Source: Parachlamydia sp. (GTDB taxonomy: Bacteria; Chlamydiota; Chlamydiia; Chlamydiales; Parachlamydiaceae). From it: a stretch of 18,597 nucleotides of DNA. The stretch is from NCBI GenBank assembly GCA_021298935.1, contig JAJTHR010000085.1, positions 1-18,597 of the forward strand, written 5' to 3'. Under the pieces are notes generated by a model. The model ran no database searches, was not told the DNA's origin, and saw only the letters and a program-made list of their open reading frames with translations. Of the stretch, positions 6,434 through 14,637 are shown one piece after another. Each line of letters opens with the position of its first letter. Position 1 is the stretch's first letter. The position numbers and the translations under genes were made by a program.

Positions 6434-7568
6434 TCATCAGACTCTCAAGCGTTGGTTGAATGTGCAACGCTTCTTTTAGTTTTTGATACCGCTCCTTTGC
6501 TTCCCAGCATTCTTTTCCGCTTGCTCCCTCAATAGCCCGTATAAGCAAGTTTTTGGGGGTGTGCTCAGAATCGATAAACTCGATGATTTGCACGCGATAT
6601 CCCACCGAACCAAGCAATTCCCCTCGTGCGGCATCAGTCGCCAGTGCTGCAAAGCGCTCTTTTAAAATTCCATGGCGTAAGAGGGGCTCCAAGGCCTGGT
6701 TTTTGACTTGTTTATAGAGCTCGTGCTGGCAGCAGGGGGCGCATAAAATAACCTTAGCCTGCCACCGGATCGCTTTGTCAAGGGCTGCATCTGTCGCTGT
6801 ATTGCAAGCATGCAAGGCCACCACCATGTCTACAGCTCCATCTGTTTCAAATTCTTGAATATGACCGCAAATGAATTGCATCGAGGAACTTATCCCAAGA
6901 TCGGCAGCCAGCCGGCTGCATTCCTGTATGACTTCTTTTTTTAGATCGATCCCCTTTAAAATTAGTTCCAACCCTTTTATTTCCTTCAAATAATGATGCA
7001 AAGCAAAAGTAAGGTAGGCTTTGCCGCAGCCAAAATCGACGATGGTTAAAGGACCTTGAGGGAGTTGAGGCAAAATATCATCGACCATTTCCAAAAAGCG
7101 GTTTATTTGACGAAATTTATCCATCCTTGATGCATGCACCTGCCCTTTTGGACTCATGATCCCCAAACTGACCAGAAAAGGAATGGGAACTCCCTCTTGT
7201 AAAATGTATGTCTTCTGCCGATTATGACTGCTTGGCGTGTCGTTTTTAGAGGGGGGCTTTTTTATCAATGAAGAATTTTTTTTGCTCCTCAAAATTTGAT
7301 AATCCGCTTCTTTGGTAAAAAAGTGTGCCTGTTTGTAAATGGTAAGTTTTTCAATTAGGCAGGTGATTAATTCTGGGGGAGTGACATTCTTGTGAAAGGC
7401 CTGTGTTTGGCTGGTTGTTGTCAATTGATAAAAGAGCCCCTGCTTAGTACTGACCGGTCGGATCTGTATCTTAGGCTCTTTTTTGTCGAAAGGTGAACTT
7501 AGGGTAGCAGATAGCAAAAGCTGACTTGCAATCAGCCTTTCTATCAATTCTGCAGGTTCTTCTTTCAT
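6414..7568 (-). CDS. Class I SAM-dependent methyltransferase, METTL25/GSTCD-like (Methyltransf_32 type)
   Basis: This 384-residue protein has an uncharacterised N-terminal half and a C-terminal Rossmann methyltransferase domain. Motif I is LTIVDFGCGKAYL, near residues 173-185. The following strand, GIDLKKEVI, gives the acidic SAM-binding position. VVALHACNTATDAAL and ILCAPCCQHEL (near 272-282) are the features that suggest the METTL25/GSTCD-like group, whose 'APCC' motif is distinctive. The substrate in bacteria is not known to me. The ATG at 7568 is preferred to a TTG at 7598 because it overlaps the upstream aldolase stop as ATGA. The 3' end overlaps the HD gene on the opposite strand by 20 bp. 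Confidence 0.82.
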   Translation of the reverse strand: MKEEPAELIERLIASQLLLSATLSSPFDKKEPKIQIRPVSTKQGLFYQLTTTSQTQAFHKNVTPPELITCLIEKLTIYKQAHFFTKEADYQILRSKKNSSLIKKPPSKNDTPSSHNRQKTYILQEGVPIPFLVSLGIMSPKGQVHASRMDKFRQINRFLEMVDDILPQLPQGPLTIVDFGCGKAYLTFALHHYLKEIKGLELILKGIDLKKEVIQECSRLAADLGISSSMQFICGHIQEFETDGAVDMVVALHACNTATDAALDKAIRWQAKVILCAPCCQHELYKQVKNQALEPLLRHGILKERFAALATDAARGELLGSVGYRVQIIEFIDSEHTPKNLLIRAIEGASGKECWEAKERYQKLKEALHIQPTLESLMIKWMKD

Positions 7569-8224
7569 GTGAAGAGAGGTTCGGAAACTTGCTTCCAATC
7601 TTCTTCAAACCGATCTACTCCTTCCTCAGTGAGCGGATGATCGACAATGAGTTTTTCAAAAAGATCGGCTTTAAGCGTCGCGCCAAAAATTCCCAAAGAG
7701 GCGCATTGCAGCACCTGTTGCACGTGATGAATAGAGGCAGCGAGTATTTTTGTCTGCAATTGATAATTGCGAAAGATATCTTGCGTCATGGCCAACATTT
7801 CCATGGGATTTTCCCCGCCTGCTTCAATACGGCTAAGATAGGGCGCCACATAATAAGCCCCTGCCAAGGCTGCCATGAGGGCCTGCCTTGGGTGGAAGAG
7901 CACTGTTGCCATGGTGGGAATCCCTTCTGAAGCGAGAGTATGAATCGCCTCCAATCCTTGCTTTGTGATCGGGACCTTTACAATGATGCGGTTAGAAAAG
8001 GCATAAAGTGCCTGACCTTGTTTGACCATTTCTTGCCAAGTCCGGCCGGTCGCCTGAACGGTCACAAACCCCTCCTGCACTTGCAAAATCTCCTCTAAAA
8101 GGGCTTGCATTGGCCGTTTGGCCCCTGCAATGAGGGTGGGATTCGTTGTGACTCCCTTTAAAATACCTAACCGTTCTGCATATTGAATCGTTTCAATCTG
8201 TGTCGTATCAAGCCAAATTTCCAT
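7565..8224 (-). CDS. Fructose-6-phosphate aldolase / TalC-type transaldolase family protein
   Basis: This 219-residue protein matches the compact FSA/TalC group in length. It opens with MEIWLDTTQIE and GVTTNPTLIAGAKRP, both family hallmarks. The Schiff-base lysine is K83 in IIVKVPIT, equivalent to Lys85 of E. coli FSA. Q57 aligns by gap-free spacing with Gln59 of FSA; true transaldolases carry Glu there, so aldolase rather than transaldolase activity is the better guess. GAYYVAPYLSRIEAGG is the usual later motif. The start ATG at 8224 has AGGA upstream and clears the glycosyltransferase gene; an upstream in-frame ATG at 8341 would add 39 residues absent from the family. It is likely soluble and acts in sugar phosphate metabolism. 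Confidence 0.9.
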   Translation of the reverse strand: MEIWLDTTQIETIQYAERLGILKGVTTNPTLIAGAKRPMQALLEEILQVQEGFVTVQATGRTWQEMVKQGQALYAFSNRIIVKVPITKQGLEAIHTLASEGIPTMATVLFHPRQALMAALAGAYYVAPYLSRIEAGGENPMEMLAMTQDIFRNYQLQTKILAASIHHVQQVLQCASLGIFGATLKADLFEKLIVDHPLTEEGVDRFEEDWKQVSEPLFT

Positions 8225-8252
8225 GCTGTCCTGCTTCTTTGAGAGCTCTATC

Positions 8253-10496
8253 TTACAGGGATGGAAATTTATAGTGAACAAATTGATCGATAATATTCTC
8301 GAAATGGCGCACATACGCATCCAAATCAGCTCTTTTTTCATATTGCGTCAATGCATGCTGTGACCATTCCATGTAAATATTCTTGTTCTCATACAGCCGG
8401 CAAGCCAAATTTACATAATCGTCCACTTTGCCGCTTGCAATCATATATTCTTTGCCAAAATAGTTGGCGCCATAACGGGACTGCTGCGGGCCAGTCTCAT
8501 CATACATGGATACAATCGGACAACCGGCTGCCATAGCCTCTAAAAGACTCAAACCACTGCCGAACGGAAATTCATTGAGATACAAATCCATTGACCTTGC
8601 AAACTGTCCGGGCGTCGGTAGCTGTCCAAGAAAAAAAACCCGGCTTTCCACCCCTGCCTCTTTAAAAATGAGCATCCGGCTTTCCTTCTGCGCCATTTCA
8701 CCGATCGGTGCATAGACAGCCTTAGGACATTTTTTTAGAATGGCTGCGATTGCCCGGCACATTTCAGGTGTAAGACGGGTATCAAGGTGATTGGAAATGG
8801 TCGTCATGACAAAACTATCGACTGGCAATCCCAGCGCTTCTTTAGAAAAGGGCGCCTTTTGCCAATCAAGCCGCACATCTAACGAAAAATGCAGGAGGGC
8901 GCTTTCCATGCCTTGCTGCAGATAGCGCTCTCTTGTCTGGTTGTAGGCCTCATCTGTGCTGATAATGGCTAAATCAAAGCAAGGAAAAGGAGGCAGCGTC
9001 CCATGATCGAATAATAAGCGCAGGGGCGCGTCGGTCTGGCTTGCAATCATGCTATTCATTTCATCGGGCCCATGAAACACGGCAATATCAATGGCATATT
9101 GACTAAGCAGGCGGGTCGTTTCCTTAATGGCGATTTCATAGGTAGGTGATTTCGGATCAATGCTTACATGGATGCCAAGATCTTTTAAATACTGCATGGT
9201 AAGCGCTCCACGTAAATTCGAGGAAGGTGATACGTAGGAGGCGATGGGATAACTCATCAGATGATCGGTCAACCGCTCCGTACTGATGACGCAAATGTCA
9301 AACCATTGACGGTCAGCAAAAGTGCAAAGCGTTTTTAAAAGCCGTGTGGGAGCATGTCCGCCATCCACAATTTGCGGAACAATGTGGGCAAGGCGGATTT
9401 TATTTTTTGGAGCAAAGGGCCTTGGGTATCGTTTAGCCAACGCTTCGTTAATCAAATCTTTCATATAGTCATGCGGCTGAGGCCCAAGCGGCGCCTCTTT
9501 AGGGGGCAGCCCCTTATAGGGATCATACCACTCTTGCAAACCTTGTTCGGTGCCGTGGGCAATCGCCCTCTCTTTGCCATAACGATGGACTTCATGTTCT
9601 CTGAGTAGCCGTTTGGACACCTGATAGAGCCAGTTAAAATTTTCAGGGCTTTGATCTTTTAAGCAAGCCTGCAAGGCTTCGTTAAATGGGGTGTTAACAA
9701 GATTTTCCACATGCCAACCTTTTTGGGACTCCATCTGATCTTTTGGATACAGTTCAAGAATATAGACAAAGAAGCGGCTATCCGCAAAGATTTCATGCAA
9801 CACAGGAAATTGAAGCAGTTGAAGAAAAGAAGTGACCGTCGGGAAGACAAAGAGCGGCTGCCCGGCCCCCTTTAAAGATGAATAATCATAATTTTCTACT
9901 GGTTCAAGAAAGGGCATGGCTGCCGCATTCATTGATTCAGGGGGATAGGAAAACGGATGAAAAGGAATTTTGGAAGAAAGACGGCTCCCCCCTAACGCCT
10001 CCATCAAAGCTGGTTTTTCTTTTATCAGGCATTCTACCCCCTTTGCAATAACGAGCTTAGGCCTAAGCAGGGATTGGCAGGCAGCCGGCAGTTGAACGAG
10101 CGCTTGATCGATTTGTTGTTCCCTTCCCAGAATGCCTCGTTGATATTCCTCGAAAAAGGTTTTTAGCGGTAAAGGAAGTTCCTCCGCCTGATCGATTTGA
10201 TGCATGCCGGTGAACAGGATGAATTCAAGCCTGATAGCCTCTAGAAAAGCATCGGCAATGTATTTCAGGCTGCCATATTCCTGGCACAGGGACTCGAGAA
10301 CAAGGAATGTTTGTTTGTATTCCAAGGCCCCTTTATGAATAGAGGCGTCTGCAAAATTGACAAAGTAGGGAAATGCCCGCTCGGAGGAAGCAAGGGAATC
10401 CAGGGAGACTCCGGGCACGGGGAACAATAGCTGAAAGGCTTTTAACCTCTCTCCTTTTTCATAATGGCTTATAAAATCATCGAATAAATCAGGCAT
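8253..10496 (-). CDS. Large GT-B glycosyltransferase, OGT/SPINDLY- or GT4-like, with novel N-terminal region
   Basis: This is a 747-residue soluble-looking protein. Residues 1 to about 360 are helical with no family I recognise. From about 363 (KIRLAHIVPQIVDGGHAPTR) a GT-B fold begins. A middle segment, DIAVFHGPDEMNS then FDHGTLPPFPCFD, resembles the substrate-facing half. SFVMTTISNHLDTRLTPEM and RVFFLGQLPTPGQFARSMD follow. The donor-binding motif is LYLNEFPFGSGLSLLEAMAAGCPIV at about 637-661, written here as LYLNEFPFGSG plus LSLLEAMAAGCPIV. This arrangement resembles predicted O-linked GlcNAc transferases (GT41) but also GT4 enzymes, and no TPR repeats are evident. The target could be a protein or a surface glycan. 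The gene sits 28 bp before the aldolase. The start ATG at 10496 has only a weak ribosome binding site. Confidence 0.78.
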   Translation of the reverse strand: MPDLFDDFISHYEKGERLKAFQLLFPVPGVSLDSLASSERAFPYFVNFADASIHKGALEYKQTFLVLESLCQEYGSLKYIADAFLEAIRLEFILFTGMHQIDQAEELPLPLKTFFEEYQRGILGREQQIDQALVQLPAACQSLLRPKLVIAKGVECLIKEKPALMEALGGSRLSSKIPFHPFSYPPESMNAAAMPFLEPVENYDYSSLKGAGQPLFVFPTVTSFLQLLQFPVLHEIFADSRFFVYILELYPKDQMESQKGWHVENLVNTPFNEALQACLKDQSPENFNWLYQVSKRLLREHEVHRYGKERAIAHGTEQGLQEWYDPYKGLPPKEAPLGPQPHDYMKDLINEALAKRYPRPFAPKNKIRLAHIVPQIVDGGHAPTRLLKTLCTFADRQWFDICVISTERLTDHLMSYPIASYVSPSSNLRGALTMQYLKDLGIHVSIDPKSPTYEIAIKETTRLLSQYAIDIAVFHGPDEMNSMIASQTDAPLRLLFDHGTLPPFPCFDLAIISTDEAYNQTRERYLQQGMESALLHFSLDVRLDWQKAPFSKEALGLPVDSFVMTTISNHLDTRLTPEMCRAIAAILKKCPKAVYAPIGEMAQKESRMLIFKEAGVESRVFFLGQLPTPGQFARSMDLYLNEFPFGSGLSLLEAMAAGCPIVSMYDETGPQQSRYGANYFGKEYMIASGKVDDYVNLACRLYENKNIYMEWSQHALTQYEKRADLDAYVRHFENIIDQFVHYKFPSL

Positions 10497-10551
10497 TGTT
10501 ATAAAAAGAGGAAATTCAAGGGGTTTAAAAAGAAAATTAATTAATAATTCG

Positions 10552-11292
10552 CTAAGAGTTTGTTAGCGGGAAAACCTCTACATCCACTCCAGATGAATAA
10601 CGCATCCTTTCAGGAGGCCTGTGAGGGCTTTCGAAGCCATCCGATTCCAGTAGCAGACTATCCCATTTTTCAACATTGACCTGGCTTAAGGGGTAGGGTT
10701 TGTGATGCACCCTTCCGGTGCGTATCTGATTGATTTGATTGGCAAACAGCACGTAGCGCTCTGTCAGAAAAAAATCCAAAGTGCCTGGAACAGACATGAA
10801 AAAATTCCCTGTCCCCTGATAGGTAAACTCGGAAATGGCATGCGAGCCTTCAACCTGGCAAGCCATATTGACTTTGCCATTGGAAGTTGTTGTGGAGGCA
10901 ATTTTTGAATAGCGGTAAGGCAGCGAAAAGAACTGGCGTGCCATTTGCACGGCAATGTATTGGTTGGCATCCAAAGAATAAAACCAGACCCCCGGTACGC
11001 CTTTGGCATCATAGACATAGGTACGGACATTAATTTCGGTAAAATTCGACAACCCGGGAATCGAGGGAAATAGCTTGGGCTTGACCCCCTCCATGTTAAA
11101 GGCAACAATACTAAGATAGGCCTTACCCTCAAATGTATCGACTGTCAGCCCGGGTGGCAGAGTTTTTTGAATTGTCTCATGATCAAACTCCCAATCTAAA
11201 AACAGCATCCGTCGCCATTTTTGATCCATGACGGGATTTTGATCGGGATAATTGCGCACTTCATCTCTTTTGGCATCAGTCGGGATGGGCAT
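10552..11292 (-). CDS. DUF2071 (YqjF-like) family protein
   Basis: This 246-residue protein shows the DUF2071/YqjF pattern. It has an N-terminal MDQKWRRMLFLDWEFD then LPPGLTVDTFEGKAYLSIVAF, where family members have 'W..L.FlHW.vd...l...lP.gLtlDtfdG.AWvgvV.F'. NVRTYVYD and GVWFYSLDANQ follow. The family has a fold related to acetoacetate decarboxylase; no enzymatic role is established to my knowledge. The ATG at 11292 has GAGG 5-6 bp upstream. It lies 11 bp after the acylphosphatase gene, so the two are probably co-transcribed. There is no signal peptide or membrane segment. Family call confident, function unknown. Confidence 0.88.
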   Translation of the reverse strand: MPIPTDAKRDEVRNYPDQNPVMDQKWRRMLFLDWEFDHETIQKTLPPGLTVDTFEGKAYLSIVAFNMEGVKPKLFPSIPGLSNFTEINVRTYVYDAKGVPGVWFYSLDANQYIAVQMARQFFSLPYRYSKIASTTTSNGKVNMACQVEGSHAISEFTYQGTGNFFMSVPGTLDFFLTERYVLFANQINQIRTGRVHHKPYPLSQVNVEKWDSLLLESDGFESPHRPPERMRYSSGVDVEVFPLTNS

Positions 11293-11303
11293 TCAAACCT
11301 CAA

Positions 11304-11597
11304 TTAATGGACAATTTTAAAATCTTCATGGGAATGCTCAATCGGAAAGTACTCAAGCGTTGCCTCCTCGATCTGTCCGGGCATCGTTTCTTCTTTCAAT
11401 CTTTCCAATAACATTTCCAACTGCTTCTTTGATCCTTGAGCATAAATCTCGACGGTTCCGTCTTTCAGATTGCGCACTTCTCCTTTAATCCCCAGGTCCA
11501 ATGCACGGTAACGTGTTAGAGCCCTAAAACCAATCCCCTGCACTTGGCCCTTCACAATGGCATGCATTTCATAATTTTCCTGGGAGGAATGTTCCAT
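11304..11597 (-). CDS. acyP: Acylphosphatase
   Basis: At 97 residues this is the usual size for the small ferredoxin-like-fold enzyme that hydrolyses acyl phosphates such as 1,3-bisphosphoglycerate. The signature VKGQVQGIGFRALTR (residues 15-29) contains the phosphate-binding loop and catalytic Arg25. Asn43 in GEVRNLKDGTVEIYAQG positions the attacking water. The ATG at 11597 is kept because AAAGGAG lies 8-10 bp upstream; an internal ATG at codon 11 is also possible and would give a more typical N-terminus. It lies 45 bp after dus and 11 bp before the DUF2071 gene on the same strand. Confidence 0.95.
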   Translation of the reverse strand: MEHSSQENYEMHAIVKGQVQGIGFRALTRYRALDLGIKGEVRNLKDGTVEIYAQGSKKQLEMLLERLKEETMPGQIEEATLEYFPIEHSHEDFKIVH

Positions 11598-11642
11598 GAG
11601 AGGCTCCTTTTAGTTTTGTTTAAAGGAGAAATTCTTTTGCCG

Positions 11643-12671
11643 TCAACAGCAATTTTCCTCAAAACAAGCCGCCTCTTCTTCGATAAGCGAGCCCAAAGAA
11701 AAATTAAGAATCAGGTCCTGGATCAGCTCAAGGCTTTGGGCGCGGCTGATCAATTCCCTGAATTGCCTGGTTCCGGATGATTTTTTGAGATACCAGCAGC
11801 CAATCCGGCGCATATCAATGCAGACCCTTTGGTCGCAGTGATAATTTCGGGTGATCAAAAAGTGCTCATGTAAAGCTGTGCGGCAATCTTCCAGGCTACG
11901 CACAAGCGGGGGGGTGCCGTTCAAGTGATTGATAATTTCCTCAACCAGCCATGGCTGCCCCATTGTTCCACGTGCGGCTAAGACGGCATCGCAACCGGTT
12001 TCGGAAAACATGCGCTCTGCCGAGGGGCCGTCCAGAATGTCTCCATTTCCTATCACTTTAATGGTTGTGGCAGCCTCGACTGCAGCCCTGATATGTTCCC
12101 AGTTCGCAGGACCCCGGTACCCTTGCTGGCGCGTGCGTCCGTGAACGCAAATAGCCACTGCCCCCGCCTGCTCGGCGATTTTTACAATGTCACTGACAAG
12201 AATATTTTGATCATCCCAACCGGCCCGAATCTTAACCGTCACAGGTATCTTTACCGCCGCCACCATTTCAGCCAGTATATCGCCGATCAGGGAAGGATTT
12301 TTGAGCAGGCCTGAGCCGCTTCCATCCTTCGTCACTTTATCGACCGGGCAGCCGCAATTCAGATCCACGCAATCGAACCCAAGGTCTTCCACAATTTTTG
12401 CCGCCTGCCCGGCAATGTCCGGTTTGCTTCCGCAAAGCTGGGCGGCAATGGGGTGCATGTCCCCCGAATAGTCCAAAATATGATAGGTATGAGGGTCGTG
12501 CCGGATCAGAGCGTCCATTTTTACCATTTCACAAGTCATGAGCCCGGGCCGGTACCTGGCCGACATTTTACGGTAGGGGTAATCGGAGCACCCCGCCAAT
12601 GGGGCATAAAAAATGCGGTTGGGAACGGTTAAACGTCCAAGCTGCATGGCTTGGCTCGCATGGTGAGTCAT
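11643..12671 (-). CDS. dus: tRNA-dihydrouridine synthase, DusB-like
   Basis: This 342-residue flavoenzyme reduces uridines in tRNA D-loops. The FMN barrel starts YAPLAGCSDYPYRKM. The catalytic region is VDLNCGCPVDKVTKDGSGSGLLKNP; the Cys of GCP corresponds to the catalytic acid of known Dus enzymes. VTVKIRAGWDD holds the conserved Lys and Arg, and AICVHGRTRQQGYRGPANW the FMN-phosphate and RNA contacts. IGNGDI and LAARGTMGQPW complete the pattern. The start ATG overlaps the yggT stop as ATGA. From memory, Chlamydia trachomatis has a predicted dihydrouridine synthase (CT644) in the corresponding place near recA. The uridine position modified is not deducible. Confidence 0.95.
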   Translation of the reverse strand: MTHHASQAMQLGRLTVPNRIFYAPLAGCSDYPYRKMSARYRPGLMTCEMVKMDALIRHDPHTYHILDYSGDMHPIAAQLCGSKPDIAGQAAKIVEDLGFDCVDLNCGCPVDKVTKDGSGSGLLKNPSLIGDILAEMVAAVKIPVTVKIRAGWDDQNILVSDIVKIAEQAGAVAICVHGRTRQQGYRGPANWEHIRAAVEAATTIKVIGNGDILDGPSAERMFSETGCDAVLAARGTMGQPWLVEEIINHLNGTPPLVRSLEDCRTALHEHFLITRNYHCDQRVCIDMRRIGCWYLKKSSGTRQFRELISRAQSLELIQDLILNFSLGSLIEEEAACFEENCC

Positions 12672-12934
12672 CGGGCAAGTCCTATCAATAGATTGATGAC
12701 CATGTTCTGAATGATGCTTAAGGCAAAAAATGCGACAATCGGGCTGAAATCAATCATGCCAAGCGGGGGGATGAACCGCCTGAAAAAATTGAGGTAGGGA
12801 TCGGTATAATAGATGATGAATTGCATGATCTTGTATTCATGCAACTGGGGCAGCCAGGAAGCAATAATACGCCCGAAAAGCATCAGGGTATAAATTTGAA
12901 AGACCGCATGTATTAACTGGACAATTGTATGCAT
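12668..12934 (-). CDS. YggT family membrane protein
   Basis: This 88-residue protein has two hydrophobic helices (about residues 5-27 and 62-85), separated by a loop. The loop carries the YggT signature: GRIIASWLPQL, TDPYLNFFRRFIPPLG and DFSPIVAF. Members sit in the inner membrane; some have been linked to osmotic or cell-division functions, but no firm reaction is known. It is the first gene of the minus-strand run that continues with dus, which it overlaps by 4 bp. The ATG at 12934 has no clear Shine-Dalgarno sequence. Family confident, function open. Confidence 0.9.
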   Translation of the reverse strand: MHTIVQLIHAVFQIYTLMLFGRIIASWLPQLHEYKIMQFIIYYTDPYLNFFRRFIPPLGMIDFSPIVAFFALSIIQNMVINLLIGLAR

Positions 12935-13119
12935 AATGAAGTAATTGTTTTTGTTAGTTATTGTAGTTGAAAACCTTTTTTTAAGGCAGGAAAATCTTGT
13001 AAAGCGGTTTTACATCCTCATCTCTTGCTTGATAATATTAAAAAAACCAAATAACATTATCATTAAATATATAAAATTGTTAATTTAATTAATTAACGAT
13101 GTAATTAGGATTGATGAAT
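12935..13119. promoter_or_regulatory. AT-rich divergent intergenic region with inverted repeats
   Basis: This spacer separates the minus-strand yggT run from the plus-strand pilM-like operon, so promoters for both probably lie here. No convincing -35/-10 pair could be fixed by eye. Two inverted repeats stand out. One is TGTAAA-N5-TTTACA at 12998-13014. The other is a near palindrome, GTTAAT...ATTAAC, at 13079-13097, just before the plus-strand gene. Either could bind a dimeric regulator; this is inference. Confidence 0.4.
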
Positions 13120-14637
13120 ATGTTTGTTGCTTCGCTTGCGTCTGTCGGCCTGGATGCCTCAGGTTCCCACATTTTTGGTGCCTTAGTTCTACAAGGAAAG
13201 GGGGGTGCGCAATTAAAAAAATTGTTTACCTATTCAAAAGAAAATTTTAAAGATATCCAGCGCGAATTCACAAATAAGGCTTACCTCTGCACAGGTTTAA
13301 AAGGGAGCGATGTCCTGATCAGGCGATTAACTCTCCCCCTTACAAAGGAAAAAGACATTGACGAAGCGCTCGCCTTTCAGGCTGAGCCGGTCCTTCCGTA
13401 TCCCATTGAAGAGGCATTGCTCGCGCGCCAGACGGTAAAAAAAGAAGGGGATGCAACGGAAATACTATTGCTTTCAGCACGTAAGAAAAGCCTAGAACAG
13501 CATATTGAAGAATGGAATGCCTTCGAGATAAATCCGGAGAAGATCAGCTGCATGCAATTGGCCTTGCATGCATTTGGAAGGGCTTACGTTCCGGAATCCA
13601 GCGATTACATCATCCTGCATCAGGGCGAAGAAGAGATCCATGGCCTTCTAGTCGAGGAAGAATTGGCAAGCGCCTCCTTCTCTCAAATCAACCGTAACGA
13701 CGACCAGAAAGCCATTTACCGCATGGCCTATTCCTTATCCAGGCAATCGCACCGCCGATTAGAAGGTCTTCTCCTGACGGGCAAATTGGCCGAAAACGAG
13801 GACCTAGCAAAAAGCCTGGCTGCTGAATTGAAACTGCCGGTTTTGGCTTTAGGCAAAAGCGAAGACGCCTTTTCATCTGAAGAAATGCGCGCCTTTGCAT
13901 ACCCCATCGGACTTGCGATCGCCTCCCTTGCAAAGGGGCGGGCAGTTGATTTCAGACAGGAAGAGTGGGCCTACCCGAACCCCTGGAAGCGGCTAAAAGT
14001 GCCTTTGGCTATTTATTATACCCTTATTTGCCTCCTGGCTGCCTCCTTCTACTTGTTCGGGCAAGCGTTTCTCGACTACAAGCAAAATGAAATTCGGCAA
14101 TCCTACATCGACCTGCTGGCCGGCATGAATAAGACCCACCTCCAAGTGGAAGAGGCTTACGCCACTAAAAACCCTTCTGCTAGGAAATTCAGCGGCGAGG
14201 AAGCTGATCTTTTTGAACTGGGAAAAGATGACTTTATGGAAAGGTTGAGCTTTTTGCAAAAAGAGCTGCAATCCACCCCCGATACGTTTCCTTTATTTCC
14301 CAATATTCCAAGAGTCGCCGATGTACTGGCCTGGCTTAGCGCCCATCCGGCCGTCACGAAAAAGGAAAATGACGGACAGGCAAGATTACAAATTGAAAAT
14401 TTTAGCTATGCTGTATTAAAAAGGCCTATGCAAGGAAAAAAACAGGAGAAGTATCAAGTGAAGGTGGAGCTGGAATTCAGCAGCCCGACCCCTAAGTGGG
14501 CCCGGGAATTCCATGATGCCCTGATTGCGTCCAATGATTGGGTAGATCCAAAAGGGGAAGTCAAATGGAGCTCCAACCGTGGACGTTATAAAACCTCTTT
14601 TTTCCTTAAAGATAAAACCCACTATCCGAGTCAGTAG
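13120..14637 (+). CDS. PilM-PilN-type (GspL-like) inner-membrane assembly protein
   Basis: Residues 1 to about 285 resemble the actin-like PilM/GspL cytoplasmic domain. They open with GLDASGSHIFGALVLQ and contain LIRRLTLPLTKEKDIDEALAFQ, then LPYPIEEALLARQTV and ILLLSARKK, matching the PilM run 'lPm...el..ai..e....iP.p.eea..dy.v'. One membrane helix lies at about 294-314, followed by a periplasmic coiled segment and C-terminal domain, as in PilN or the C-half of GspL. In type II secretion and type IV pili such proteins link the assembly ATPase to the inner-membrane platform. AGGA lies 9 nt before the ATG at 13120 (an ATG at 13114 has only 3-nt spacing), so 13120 is chosen. The next gene starts directly after the stop. 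From memory, CT646 of C. trachomatis occupies this position. Confidence 0.68.
   Translation: MFVASLASVGLDASGSHIFGALVLQGKGGAQLKKLFTYSKENFKDIQREFTNKAYLCTGLKGSDVLIRRLTLPLTKEKDIDEALAFQAEPVLPYPIEEALLARQTVKKEGDATEILLLSARKKSLEQHIEEWNAFEINPEKISCMQLALHAFGRAYVPESSDYIILHQGEEEIHGLLVEEELASASFSQINRNDDQKAIYRMAYSLSRQSHRRLEGLLLTGKLAENEDLAKSLAAELKLPVLALGKSEDAFSSEEMRAFAYPIGLAIASLAKGRAVDFRQEEWAYPNPWKRLKVPLAIYYTLICLLAASFYLFGQAFLDYKQNEIRQSYIDLLAGMNKTHLQVEEAYATKNPSARKFSGEEADLFELGKDDFMERLSFLQKELQSTPDTFPLFPNIPRVADVLAWLSAHPAVTKKENDGQARLQIENFSYAVLKRPMQGKKQEKYQVKVELEFSSPTPKWAREFHDALIASNDWVDPKGEVKWSSNRGRYKTSFFLKDKTHYPSQ

Noticed and set aside
7568..7598. TTG start at 7598 for the methyltransferase
   Set aside because: It would need a 34-bp overlap with the aldolase gene; the ATG at 7568 gives the ATGA coupling seen repeatedly in this window.
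8225..8341. Extended N-terminus for the aldolase
   Set aside because: The extra 39 residues overlap the glycosyltransferase end, are absent from the FSA/TalC family, and the ATG at 8224 has its own AGGA.
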